Source: Sarcomyxa edulis
Taxonomy: Eukaryota > Basidiomycota > Agaricomycetes > Agaricales > Mycenaceae
Direction of reading: 5' to 3'
Length of the DNA stretch: 64,000 nucleotides
Assembly (NCBI GenBank): GCA_009761415.1
Contig: QUOL01000023.1
Location: forward strand, 124,001 to 188,000
Under the pieces are notes generated by a model. It did not search any database, was not told the DNA's origin, and was given only the letters and a program-made list of their open reading frames with translations. Position 1 is the stretch's first letter. Each line of letters starts with the position of its first letter. A program made the position numbers and the translations under genes. Shown in pieces: positions 13,531-25,572 of this stretch.

Positions 13531-16500
13531 TTAGTAAACCTAGAAGAAAATATGGAGTCAGAACGCAGACAATGATAGACAAAGCTAGCCACATACCTCG
13601 AGGACATACCGTTCCTCCTCCTTCAAACTCTCGAGATACGCTCCTGCAGACTCAGGATCCTGGCCTTTGTACTTCACCAGAGCACCCACCAACGCCTCGT
13701 ATACATCGGGCACAGGCCACGTCGGCCCACACAGATAAAACACCCCCTTCTCATCCTGCATCATCCTCGCGAGCGATTCAGCGTCTTCCTGCATCTTGTG
13801 TTGGATGTAGATCTTGTTCGGACCGTCTCGCGAGAAGGCGAGCCCAGCTCGTGCGATCGTCCCGTCGAGAATGAACGCTTCGATCTCCTCGCCGTAGAGG
13901 TATTCTGAAGATTGATGACGTGAGCCGAAGTAATAGAAGACGGGGCCGACTTCGTGGCCTTGCTGAGCTTGCCATGCACGATGCTGGAGGAATGCACGGA
14001 AGGGTGCTGCTCCAGTACCGAGGCCAGCCATGATGAGAGGTTGTTTGTTGTCTGGAGGGAGCTGTGAGAGGCAACGAAGAAAGTTCAGTTTGCTTTTCAG
14101 TATCAAGTAGACGGGAATAGAACAAACCTTCATGACGGATGGTTTGATAGACACAGTGACCTTCTGACCTACTCGGAGACCAGAAAGATATCTCGTGCAT
14201 TGCCCGAGTCTGGGAGAGCCTAGAAAGGAGAAGAAAATAAATATCAAGTCTACTATTAATTTCCTCAAACGCACCGTTCGGCGTCGACCACTCGACTGTC
14301 ACCACTAAAAGATCGATTCGGTTCCCCACTACACTCTGTGCGCTAGCGATACTATAATGCCTCGGCTTGATGTCTCCAATCATCCCACATAGCGTTTCAA
14401 TTCCGGGTTTCGCACTGGGGTAGCGTCTCAAGACTTCCGCAAACGTCACTGTCTCGGCCTCCGACATCTTCTTGAAAGTTGCAGATCCCTCCGCAGATCC
14501 GATGAACAGCAAAGCATGCTTCTGCACCGAACTCGTCGCATACGCAGCCAATTCCGTGTAGAACGACTTGGGCGGTTTTCCGAACAAATCAATCTGCTGC
14601 TGCAGCGCTTGTAGCACCGTCCTCGTATGCATTCTCTTGTCCTCACCTCCAAGGACAGGAATGGTGATGAGACGATCGGGATCGACACCATACCACGAAC
14701 AAAACTCGAGGACCTCCTTCTCATCGTTCCACCCATGTACACCCAACGCTTCACCGATCGCGTATTTCAGCCCAGTACCAGAGGTATCAAACTCGAGGTG
14801 GAAAACGTTGCGATCATATTCCTTGGGAGTGAGTCGCCGATTGACAGTACAGGTGACGAGGAATGTACGATCGGGGACTTCGGGACGAAGGGCAGGATTT
14901 GACGGGTATTCTTCAGACGACTGCGTAGATGTGGGTGTGTATACTGCTGGGAACATTAGGTGCTTCGCAGCATCGTGCCATGAGCTTAGTTTGGCTCCGT
15001 TAACAACGGTCGCTCCCTCGTCTGTTTCTACCGCTATCGCGTTGAATTCATATTCCTTGAGATGAGGTGAGGGTTTTGTGGGTTCAGTGAGTTCAGGTGC
15101 GATGATGTGAATCTCTGACAAGCCGGACCACGTAGCTGAGTTGATTTTCTCCAAATCAACTCCTTCGATAGTCTCGGGGAGCGAGACGCGGGCAACCTTC
15201 AGGACGAGGGACGCACTAGCTGCCGTAGCGAGATAAAGCCTCAGGAAGGCCAGATGCACTAAAAGATTTTGGATAGCATCGTGTGCGGCTCCAGTTTGTC
15301 CTACTAACCTTTGCGCCAGCTCCTTAGCGTTGATGACGAAGATGCGCAGCTTCCTGTCCAAAATGAGCGAGACGACATCTGAAGGAAGGCTCGATGAGAT
15401 TTCCGCGCTCGAAGAAGGCGATACGATGAGGACGGAAGAGCCTGGTCTGGCGTATTTGACGACCGAGTGTGATTTGAGGAGATGAGGGTCGAGCACTGCC
15501 AAGAAGTCTGAGACGCCTGTGCTGTCTGGGGCAAGAGGAAGTATAACGGAGATCGGAACATGTTCGTCGATGCCACCCTTGGGGGATAACAATATACGGT
15601 TGGCAGTGATACCGCCTTCTTTTGAAAATATATCGTAATCCGTGATGAGTCGGGCGGATATGCCTTGATTGGACAAGAAGATGTCCTCGACGACGTGCGA
15701 GAGTGTGGAGAGAGGAGACCTGGGAGTGCTGAATAGGACTAATTTCTTCAGGGCCGGAGGATCCAGTGACGGCAAAGAAGCGAATTCTACTGGGACCAAT
15801 CCCGCCAGGAAACCCAAGAAGGATTCTGGATGGGAAAAATATTCTTGGGTTTGAGAGGGGGTGATACGATGTGAATAGACTGCTGATGAGAGAGCTGAGT
15901 CGAATAAAGATCCGAATACATCGACGTAAAGGCTTCCTTGAGTGGCTGCGTTCGGCACATCGTCTACGACATGTACTTTCTTCACGGTCGCGGGTAATGC
16001 CTCCTTGAAAGCAGTCTCGTCCCAGGGACGCAAGACACGTACGATTATTACCCCCAAACCGGTCGTGCGATTTGCAAAGGCCTTGGCAGCTAACGCCAGA
16101 GGACCATTGAGCAATACGACGACTGTATGAGCGGATGTATCTCCGGCGTAATCGAAGAAGGTGTATCCGGCCTGATGTATTACTTCTGCCACGGTGTTAC
16201 CGCCCTCCACCTTAGATGAGAGGGGCGCGATAGGATGCCCGACCTCCCGAGAAGAACTGTGGTGATCAAAGAGGTGAATAACATGAGAACCTGTGAGTTT
16301 GTAGGAGAGTGCGGCGAAGTCTACGGATTCCTGAGGGGTAGCGGAGAGAAGAACAACGATATCCTCGGGTAAAATTGGTAGTGTAGAGGCGAGCGGAGCA
16401 AGCGAAGAAGAGAGAGCAAACGTCTCACCGACAGAAATGACGGTCGGGACTTGTATGACTAGTCTGCTGTTTGGTGTTGCAGTAGGCAAATACGAAAGGG

Positions 16501-16909
16501 ATGGGGCCATTACGGAGAGGCCATTCGGAGTCGTATACGCCGTAAGGACTGCACCTCTAACGGTATCCAAACTTGTTCCTTCAGATAACCTGCCCACTAA
16601 ACTCAACCCCGCACCTGCCCTAGTTTGTAAGTCGACCACTGAGGCAGTATTGGTGCCTGAGCTCGCCCAGGACTTTGTGAGTGTGCCAAATCCGGCTTGT
16701 TCTGCGACATCATAGATGTATACGGTAGAGCTCGAGGTAGAGCTGGAAGCGATGAGTTCGATTATATTGGAAGCCTGGACGCGAGGATTGTGATAGACAT
16801 TGTCCTGTACAAAGGTGCTCTTGAGTGTTGTGGGATCAGAAGCAGACAAAGTGATGCTAGAGGATAGAGAGCCGGGTGTTGTAGACCCAGAGACAGATTC
16901 AACCGACAT
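13531..16909 (-). CDS. MET10: Sulfite reductase [NADPH] flavoprotein alpha subunit
   Basis: This encodes the flavoprotein subunit of assimilatory sulfite reductase, which passes electrons from NADPH through FAD (and FMN) to the haemoprotein subunit, reducing sulfite to sulfide for cysteine and methionine synthesis in the cytosol. Exons are 16909-14275, 14219-14128, 14061-13597 and a 9-base last exon 13539-13531. The product is about 1066 residues, close to yeast Met10. The N-terminal half is the pyruvate:ferredoxin-oxidoreductase-like region. A cytochrome-reductase type FAD domain follows, with RHYSIAS in DIKPRHYSIASAQSV. The NADP domain has MAGLGTGAAPFRAF and VFYYFGSRHQSSEYLY, then GVFYLCGPTWPVPDVYEAL. 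The protein ends RYVLEVY, the usual family terminus, which is recovered only by splicing in the terminal micro-exon. It is followed in the same orientation by the uracil phosphoribosyltransferase gene. Confidence 0.95.
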
Positions 16910-17075
16910 TGTCGAACGACGAGCAAAGTAGACTGGTCAAGGGACTGATACATTTTTTTCGTGAGCCCGCTCTTAGCGAAATGGAGATGATCGCGAATCG
17001 TGATTTTGAGCAACGATGGCGTCTTGACATCACGTGCACATGTTATCACCGTAAAAATACAGATATTCTACTATT

Positions 17076-18109
17076 TTACCGAACCATCGTACCGAACAAA
17101 CGATCACCCTGATCAATGCCATGTCAGTAAGGGCCAACCAGGATGCTCGCAAGATAACTCACTGTATCGCCCAGCCCAGGTGCAATCAATCCTTCAGCAG
17201 TAAGAATCTTGTCGACGCCCGCTACCCAGATCTGCAGTCCATCAGTACATGGTTCTGCAGACACGTTCGAGGATACAAAGTCTAACCTCAAGGCCAGGGT
17301 GTTCAGTCTGAACGTGTCGCAGACCTTCCTCAGATCCGAGTACACACAGTAATTTGATGTTGGAGACTATCGGGCGGATATTAGAACAGTGAGTGCACAG
17401 TTTGACAGGCACGCTTGCCTGGAATACCCCAGTCTAGTATCATTGTAAGGGCGGCGCACGCTGTACCTCCAGTGGCAATCAACGGGTCCAGAAGAAACAC
17501 CATATCCACGGGAGGGGACGGGGGAAGCTTAGAGTAATCTGTACGGCAGAGATCGGTCAAATGTTGCAGTGGTCAGCGGCATCACATACATTCAACGGGT
17601 TGGAGCGTTACTTTCTCCCTGAATAACCCAAGATGGTATACGGGTGCTTCACTGGGTGGCCATGTGAGTCAGTCTTAGACTCATACATTACGTTTAGGAG
17701 GGGGCACTCACGGAAAGAACGATAACAACGCATCTGTCATCCCGAGACCAGCACGAAGAATGGGTGTCAAGCCAATTCGTGGTTTGATCGTGGTGCCGGT
17801 GAATGGACCTACAGGTGTTTGCTGCGAGCATGCATCTTCGATATCAAAGTTTATAGTCAAGCTGCGGGGAGTCGACATACGCCATTGAATTTCTCCTCCT
17901 CCAGGTTGCGAGTAGCTTCGATGCCCAATATCAAGCTGATATCGTGGATTCCCTTATCAGAGCAGTTGGGTCAGTTCTTTATCGCAATGGGGCACATCTA
18001 CATATAGTATCACCTCACGAAACTCCTTCGAACTCGTTGAAGTCTGCCTAAGTTTTGATAGCTGTGCGTGGACCAGTGGGTGTGATAGAACATTCAGTTT
18101 AGACGACAT
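17076..18109 (-). CDS. FUR1: Uracil phosphoribosyltransferase
   Basis: This enzyme makes UMP from uracil and PRPP in pyrimidine salvage. The ATG at 18109 begins MSSKLNVLSHPLVHAQLSKL, the usual start of fungal UPRTases. Later exons give FREGIHDISLILGIEATRNL, PFTGTTIKPRIGLTPILRAG, LGMTDALLSFFP, EAPVYHLGLFREKVTLQPVE, and the PRPP loop FLLDPLIATGGTACAAL. IPVSNIKLLCVLGSEEGL, EIWVAGVDKILTAEGLIAPG and LGDTGDRLFGTMVR complete the protein before TAA at 17078-17076. About seven short introns interrupt it. One of them, between GIP and VSN near 17418, has a GC donor (GCAAGC) and normal AG acceptor. All family blocks are present, so it looks functional. Confidence 0.93.
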
Positions 18110-18390
18110 GATGCTGGTGGTAGGTGGTCAAGAAGAGAGAGGAATATGAACGTGTTGAACAGGTGCAAGTGGAGAAAGCGCATGAGGCAGCCGCCCCTGT
18201 AATTATTACATCCCCGATGCCTCCAAGTCCAAGATAGTAGCAGATAGTGGCAAATCTATAAACGCCTCAACGGCCTATCTATATCAGATTGCAGAGATAG
18301 ACCATGGATAGACCATGGTGAGCCGCGTCCCATATTCCGAATGCATCCCAGGTATAATCAAATTGCAGTGTACAGAAGATTAAGGTGAAG

Positions 18391-19857
18391 CTATCTTCGT
18401 TTATACTCACAAGGCTTCAGTACGCTTCCTTTAGCCAACAGTTTCGCCCATTCTTTCTCGCCTTTTGCCTTCCGAGCTACCTTCTTGAATTCGAACAAAG
18501 TAAAGTGGCTATTGCGATCGTCCTGGAAGAGCCTCGTTAGTATTACACCCGAGTTATTCAGCATTGACCGCATACCTTAGATGTCAAACGGAACCCAATC
18601 GAATTGACCAACGCAGTAAACTCATCTACGTTTGTAAATCGACTGGCGACTTCAGCAATTTTGAGTTCACCCCTGAAACGATGACTTAACACTAGAGTAA
18701 CAAAAGACGTCCAAAAGATAACTCACTCGGGTTTGAGGACTCTCCACGCTTCCCGGATGCAATTTGCCCAATTCGTACCCATGAGACTTAAAGCACACAC
18801 GACGACGTCCACGACATGTCCCTGGCCATAACTAGGACCTTCATCCGCTGATCCATCAGATCCAGGGAGTGGGATCTTATCACAAATATCAGCTTCAACG
18901 ACGAAGTTCCCGTCCGAAACTAAATCGAAGGATAACACGGTCAACTCTTTGGGTATTAACGCGCGAGCCAAAGCTGCATCTCCGCATCCTAGATCTGCGA
19001 CAACGGTTTTCTGTGGGTATGATGATAAGATTGCGATGTAGTGTTGGACTGGGTTGGTGGGCCACGAGTGGACTTGGTGCCGAAAGCCTGTATGATACTG
19101 ACCAGATGCCAATTATGAACCTGCAATTGACGATAGTTCAGAGATAACGCACTTCTTCGTATACTTTGGGATCTTCTCGCATCATCTGGTGAGCAGACGC
19201 GCTATCTGTCTTGTAAAGAGTCTCGTTTATCAGTCTGAGGTGTAAATCGATATGGGACGCGTTAGATTCGCCGGACAATGCGCGAAAAAACTCTCACCTG
19301 AAACGCGCTCCGTCCAAGCTCTGCTTCATGCTCTTTTGCATAGCTGTAAGACCAGATGAAGAGTCGTCCACCATCTCGGGTTTCTCGGCGGGTACAGGTA
19401 CAGGAATTGTAGTTGGAGCGTACATAGACACGGATTCGGATGAACCATGCTTCGCCTTGACCTTTTTCGCCGGTCGACGTGGGGAGGAATTTCTAGAGGA
19501 TGCTTCTGCCTTGGGCCTTAAAGCCTTCGGTTGTGATATAGTCTTCTTTAATTCGTCTTGAGCCCTTCCTCGTGCTATCGTCTTGCTATCTCTTTTCGCG
19601 CTCCTCCCCATTCCCAGAAATCCTGCCACTCCTCCGCGACTTTTACGTTCTGGGGTTTTAGAACGATCTTCATCCTTGCTGCTGTTGCCCTTCAATCTTT
19701 GAACGAGCTTCTCGAGATTAACTTCTGCAGAATGGAATTTGCTGCTATCGGTCGAAGTAGGGCTGGCTGGACGTTTTCGTTTTTTGGAGACTTGTGTTGA
19801 GGCCTCGGAAACAGGTGCTGATGCTACAGACCAACCGGGGACGTCGAAGAGAGCCAT
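18391..19857 (-). CDS. RRP8: Rrp8, 25S rRNA N1-methyladenosine methyltransferase
   Basis: Rrp8 is a nucleolar SAM-dependent methyltransferase that makes m1A in helix 25.1 of the large-subunit rRNA and aids early pre-rRNA cleavage. The first exon (19857 to about 19297) is a basic, low-complexity nucleolar tail rich in K/R/S, ending SSGLTAMQKSMKQSLDGARF, which is the conserved entry to the Rrp8 domain. Next exons give YHTGFRHQVHSWPTNPVQ, then SAM motif I VVADLGCGDAALARAL, LSFDLVSDGNFVVEADICD, VVDVVVCALSLMGTNWANCI, EAWRVLKPEGELKIAEVASR and DEFTALVNSIGFRL. The C-terminus LLAKGSVLKPCEYKRR matches the family ending. The short segment around 19140-19230 (INETLYKTDSASAHQMMRE) is an exon between two introns. 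The start at 19857 is the only ATG in frame with the basic tail. Confidence 0.93.
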
Positions 19858-20368
19858 GGAGGATTCGATTCTGAAACAGTCAGATAGTAGTCAGATAAGG
19901 AATCAGCGTAAGATAGCGAGTGGCAATCAGTGGCAGAAACAGAGGGTTTTGTCACAAAATAACCGATCGATATCTAAACACCGCGGCATATGAAATGTTG
20001 TGCCACGCCGCCTACCTACTAGTACTATACTTTTACAACTTCAAGTTACGAACACTCTGGGACTGTACAAGTACGTCTCCATTTTGCTTCATCCTGAACT
20101 CAACGAAGCCGCAGTATGTTATGTAACTCAGACATGCCTGTGTACCCCACGGGCCACATCTAACCTTCTTTGTCAGGTATTGCAAAAGTATTGCTGTGGA
20201 GGGTTCGTTTCAAGTAACTCTATCGTAACGAGCGCTTCAAGCCCAAATTAGGGTGGCATCTTGACCACGTATAGTCCACGCTTCACCTTGTACAGTAACA
20301 TGCCGATGCAATGTGTGTATCGATCGAGGAAATTGGACCTGGTGACACAGAACGCGTTTTTGACGCTG

Positions 20369-20376
20369 TATATAAG
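20369..20376 (+). promoter_or_regulatory. TATA-like box of the HerA-like ATPase gene
   Basis: TATATAAG lies 78 bases upstream of the ATG at 20454, followed by a pyrimidine-rich stretch (20405-20430) suitable for transcription start. It is the clearest TATA element among the gene starts I examined in this window. Function is inferred from position only. Confidence 0.4.
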
Positions 20377-20453
20377 TTAAGAGTGGCATCCATTGAATTT
20401 GACCCTGCTACTCTGTCACTCTCTTCTAGAACTAGATCTATTCCAATTACGCT

Positions 20454-22409
20454 ATGACCAGGAGAAACAGAATCTATTTCAAAGGCCAGGCAGACATTCC
20501 AAGTCCCCAGGTTTCCAACAGTAGCGCCAGAAGTGGCGCAAGCATATCGGTGAGTATCACTACGTTATTGCTGTAATGGCCTACAGCGGGATGAACTGGA
20601 TTGAAGGCTTCGTATGTACCCCTACGTTCATTTGAACTACTACCGAACGGTAGCAGTCCAGCAAACATGCCGCTAAATGAGATTGGAGACGCTGCATCGG
20701 TATAGTCCCTCCTCAACCATGCGGCTGAGATGTAATCTCATTGCTCTATAACCCATAGAGAGAATTCGACTTGCTCCAGGATGCCCCCCTCGATTTGCGA
20801 GGCCGTAGCGAGGACCACGAGAGGCGTACCGCACCTCTCTTGACGCGAGATGCTTTTCTCGCTGCGGGATATGAAAATTCCGTAACCCAGTACGGAGTCA
20901 TGGGACGAGCAGTATCTACTCAGTGAGATATCCACGCTCTTTGTAAATCAACTTTCTCGACTCATGTTGCCCTGAACAGTTTCAAAACTTCCACAGAGAC
21001 CCCCGTTGACCCCCGATTGTATGTAAACACTGTGAGCTATACATGTGTATGTGTTCCGGGCACTAGACTAACCAAGCCTCCTAGAACGCGCCATTTTCTG
21101 CTGTGGTCTGCGGAGTGCAAGGCTCTGGCAAGTCGCATACCGTCTCAGTCTTACTGGAGAACATGTTCATCTCGACTTGCCGTGAGATTGGCTATCTGGA
21201 GAAACCATTATGCGGGCTTGTCCTGCATTTTGGCGAAGGAGGTCCTAGCTCACGGCCTAGTGAAGCTGCGTGGATTGGAGTGTCCAGAAATCCGAACATA
21301 CGCGCCCCACCTGTACGGGTCTATGTTTCTCGATCATCTTTGAACACTATGAGAGGCGTGTATGCACCCCTCGGCGATCATATTACCGTCGAGCCCTTAT
21401 ATTTCAGCGAATCCGAGCTCGACGCTGAAGCCTTCCTCTCCATGATGGCGGTTGGAGCATCGGATTCAGCTCCGTTATATGTTCAGATTATCCTGGTAAG
21501 CGAATCTCCACCTCCAGTGATCAGCAAACTGACGGTACGATCTAATAGTCAATTCTTCGAGACCTGGGAGAGAACTATACATACCAGGCCTTCATGTCAC
21601 GACTCGACAAGGAGAAGAAAAACTTCAACCCAGCGCAGGCAGCCGGACTTGAGCAGCGAATGGCGCTTCTGAAGTCGTTTATGGATAAGGGGACGACGGG
21701 TCTTCATTCCAAACAACCTCGATTTATGCCAGGACAATTGACGATTATCGACTTGTCAGACCCTTTCATAGACCCGTCCTCCGCTTGTGGTCTATTCGAG
21801 ATTGTTATTCGTTTATTCTTGCGGGCCCAGGTCGAGACAGGAAAGGTTCTCGTCGTGGATGAGGCCCACAAAGTACGTCAAATCACCATCAATGGAAAGT
21901 CATTGGACTGATGCTATCTTCAGTACCTTTCTCCCAACAAAGGATCGTCGGGTCTCACCAAATCATTGCTCACTTTGACGCGTGAACAACGACATCTTGC
22001 CATGCGAGTCATCATAAGTACTCAGGGTAAGAGTTTTTGCTGTATCGTCACTATACACCGGCCTGCAAGTTCATTTCTGTTATCTTCCCCAGAACCCACA
22101 GTTGTTCCAGCTGTACTGCTCGACCTGTGCACAATTTCCATTCTCCACCGTTTTTCCTCTCCAGCATGGTGGGAGCATCTATCCCATCATGTATCGGCAG
22201 ACTTCTCAGGCGCCGACGCCTTCGACAAAGTAGTCAAGTTACAAACAGGAGAAGCGATAGTCCTTGCACCTTCTGCACTTGGCGTTTTCGACCATGAAAA
22301 CGGTGGACATAAGGTCTTAGGGCAATTCGGTCGGAGGTATTTGGTGATGAAGACTAGACGAAGAGTGACCGCCGATGGGGGTGCATCGATCTTGGTGCTT
22401 GACTCTTGA
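20454..22409 (+). CDS. HerA/FtsK-like P-loop ATPase, uncharacterised
   Basis: Exons at 20454-20549, 20607-20699, 20759-20922, 20980-21022 and from 21085 onward splice in frame, with further introns near 21496, 21872 and 22026. The N-terminal 110 residues have no recognised domain. NAPFSAVVCGVQGSGKSHT is a Walker A site. KVLVVDEAHKYLSP is a Walker B with acidic catalytic residue, and LTREQRHLAMRVIISTQEP follows as a sensor-like block. This arrangement resembles HerA/FtsK-type pumping ATPases that act on DNA, rather than classical AAA+ proteins. The C-terminal region (ISILHRFSSPAWWEHLSHHV, KLQTGEAIVLAPSALG) also fits HerA-like proteins. I know of similar uncharacterised proteins in Agaricomycetes, but their role is unknown. 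The gene is divergent from RRP8. Confidence 0.75.
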
Positions 22410-22511
22410 GACGGTCCGTTCATTGTTTATATGTAAATCTTTCAGATATGCAGTACCACAGTCAATTCACAAGAAGGCTATAACATCGTGAAAAACATCA
22501 GTCGAAAGCCT

Positions 22512-25292
22512 TCAATATACGTAACGAACTACAACAATAGCTTGATCAATACACAGTCGAGAACAGAGACTGTGGGCTTACAATCAGGATTCTCTTTATC
22601 CGTGAGATCATCAAATGCACGTCTGTGTGCAAGATGTTCATGCTGTAGACATGATTTCAGTATAAGAACCTGTTGGGTAGATGAATCCAACATACCGAAT
22701 CTTCCCCGCTTGCTTGAATAGGAGCCAAAGACTGTGCTCGCCGTTTGAGAACGTTCTGGCGCATCAAATGCATCCGAAGAAAGATAATGGTCAGAATCTG
22801 GATACTGTAGGTGTCGAACACTTCAGTATATGTTGGAACTCAAGCCGAAGAACAGCTGACCCGTATATAATGATGTGAACGATGAATGCTTTGATATATC
22901 GAGGAGCATCTGGGGCTTGGAACACTGTTCGATAGCAGTCAGATAGACTGAAACCTTGGGGAAAAACATTCGGTAATACCTTGAGGACCAACTGCGTTTC
23001 CTACGGCCCATGCACTGGCGAGAATCAAGAACATCGGTGACAATGTTTGGGGAAGGAGTCAATTTGAATTCACGTACATAAAGACAAGACTGGATGCAAC
23101 GACCTGTTTCGACCGTCCAGCGACATTTCCTGACATGAGCGCCAGGTTAAGCACCGCGACCGCTCCGAAACCCTGCATGCAGCTGAAAATGGCACATGAT
23201 TAGAAATTGACTTGAGATAAACTGGAGTCTTACTAAAATGCCAACAATAATCCAACCTTGGTATGCGATGTAGTTGGAACGGCTGCGTCGAAATCAACAC
23301 CAAGAAGGACACCTGCGAGTTTGAAAACTCACTCAAAAAGACTATAGTTCCTGCAACGTTAGGAAGTGTATATATCTGGATCATCAAATGAATCGGTATG
23401 CAAATCCGGACGCATAGAGCTATCACGATTCTCACCAAGGCCAAGAGGAGTTTCTGGTTATAGCGCTTGGATAGATATGCAGCACTAAAGAGGAAGATCA
23501 TAATGATGCCACCTGAAGATAGGCTGGAGTGAAAAGGCGTCCTGGAGAATATTGTAGATAGTTTACCTTGAGCGATCGCCAAAAGGTAGGTTTGCAAGAC
23601 TGTGTATCCCTATGATAGTTGTGGTGAGTATTATGGTGTACGAAGGATAACGTGTCGATCTCACAAAGGCGGCAATAATTATATTCGAGAAGGCACCTAG
23701 ACCACCCGTAGGTAGACCATTGGTGAAAGAGATCATCACAACAGCCCAAACTGTCGGGTCTGAGAGCGCTTCAACTAAGATAAGGTCAATATGATGTTTG
23801 TACGACTGCTGCAAATCTAGGGACATACGAGCTTGATACATCTGAACAACATATAGTGTCAGCACAGATGAAGATCAGGCACTATTGATTTTACGCACTT
23901 TGAACTCCTTGTTTTGAATACCCGTGTCATTTTTTCTCACTCTTTCGGCCAACAGGACGCGATCTTGAGGAGAAAAGCATGTGGCGCGCATAGGACTGTC
24001 AGGGAGCCACCAGGCAACAAATATACCCCAAACGAAGGTCAAGGAACCAAGCAACTATAGGCTCTATGTTAGATAGAACCGCGAAGAGCACATTGTGCAC
24101 TAGACAGACCGTGAATAGGATTTGCCAATTTTTTAATTTAGCATGCTCTATCTGGCCGACACCGTACGCGATGAGGCCTCCTACGCATTGTTGGAAACCG
24201 TTCATGGAATAGAAAGAGCCGATAACAAGAGCTTGCTCATCCCGTGTATACCACATGGTTGCCCTGCAAGATTTTGTCAGTAGTCGTAGGGCGATGCATG
24301 AAAAGGTTCACCGACAAGAATACAAATGCTGGCTGGCACACAGTCTCGAAAATACCAAGTAACGTCCTCACGACCATGAGACCTGCAAAATTTGTGCAAG
24401 CCGCCGTGCAAGCTAGAACAGCGCCCCATGCAGAGATACTGAGATCTTATGAACGGTGAAATATCAATGTCAGAGACGGAGATGAAGACGTACTTGAAAG
24501 CTAGGTATTTTCCGATTGGGAAGCGCTGGATAAATCGATTGGTAGGGAACTCCCAGACTAGACTGTCGATTGTTTCGTGTCAGCGTCATGAAGTTGAATG
24601 AGATCAAGACATATACATAGAGATATAGACTGAAGGAGTAGAGTTTAGCCTCCATCGATATGAAGAGAAGAGAGCACACTTACCGCAAGTCGTCAACCAG
24701 GCATACTGTTGCCCGACAAGATGCGTGTCTTCTCTGTGAGAAAAAATTAGTGAGTCTAGCGTCCATGTCAGACTCGTTGCTTCTAAACGTACCGGATGCC
24801 CATTATCGAAGCAAAATTTACGGTTCTACGGAGAAATGGTAATGCTTTAAGCGGATCTTCGGATTCTGCAAAATTGTACTCACCCTTTATCCAAAGTTTG
24901 CGCAAAATAAGTAACGACCATAACAAGCTAAATCATTAGAAGCGAATGCATAAGACAGTGAACCTTGATGGCCATGTCTGAGCGTAGAAAACGTACGAGG
25001 ACACGCTTATGAATCATCCAACGCAAACGTCGATTGGTGGCATCGTCGATTTCAATAACGGTGGACGCATCCAGGGAGTTTTCAGCAAAAAAACGAGCAA
25101 CTTCGGCGTCGATACCAGCTAGGAAAGGAACGAGTGAGCTATATGACGGGGGTTTAGACCATAGACTATAGAAAGAGAGTACATACCATGCGGCTCGACG
25201 ATTGATCCACTCTGAACCGAATAAAGTTCCTTGTCCTGGATATCCTCGACACGCGTTTCGGGCTCAGGTGTATCTTTCTTGAGAGAGCTCAT
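22512..25292 (-). CDS. MFS transporter, allantoate/anion:cation symporter family
   Basis: This is a 12-helix major facilitator of the fungal anion:cation symporter group (Dal5/Tna1-like), expected in the plasma membrane. The ATG at 25292 begins MSSLKKDTPEPETRVEDIQD, a cytosolic N-terminal tail. Transmembrane exons include LVMVVTYFAQTLDKGTVNFA, SIMGIREDTHLVGQQYAWLT, LVWEFPTNRFIQRFPIGKYL, and VRTLLGIFETVCQPAFVFLS. TMWYTRDEQALVIGSFYSMN and PTVWAVVMISFTNGLPTGGL follow. Late exons give SAWAVGNAVGPQVFQAPDAP and YIKAFIVHIIIYGSAVLRLE. The last two exons give HRRAFDDLTDKENPDFRYVY, the typical family C-terminus, ending TGA at 22514-22512. More than ten short introns are present and I did not fix each one. 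The gene is divergently transcribed from the GH105 hydrolase, which suggests an organic-anion or uronate substrate. Confidence 0.85.
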
Positions 25293-25572
25293 CCTAGGGG
25301 ATTCCTGAGAAAAGCGGTACCAACCTAAGAGGCTTTATGGAAAGAAGAATGGCCTAGTACCCGGTAAGTTGGTCCTGTGATTGGCATGCACCCATTTTTT
25401 GAGATGTTCGCCTAATTCCTGTTACCCCGTGGGGAAGCCATTTCTCCAAGCGCGGGGTCTAATGACATGAATTGATCTTGGCGAATGGCGGACCGCGGAT
25501 GTGGCGGCCCGTGCATCTTGAAGATTGAATATTGAGGGTCTCTGGGCAATTGGCTCTTCGTTCAGTACCATC
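25293..25572. promoter_or_regulatory. Shared promoter region, MFS transporter and GH105
   Basis: Only 280 bases separate the two start codons of divergent genes. I see no clear TATA box. Joint regulation of the transporter and the hydrolase is an inference from the arrangement. Confidence 0.4.

Noticed and set aside
14446..15065. Long frames overlapping the sulfite reductase gene in other frames
   Set aside because: They are shadows of the conserved MET10 frame, with no motifs of their own.
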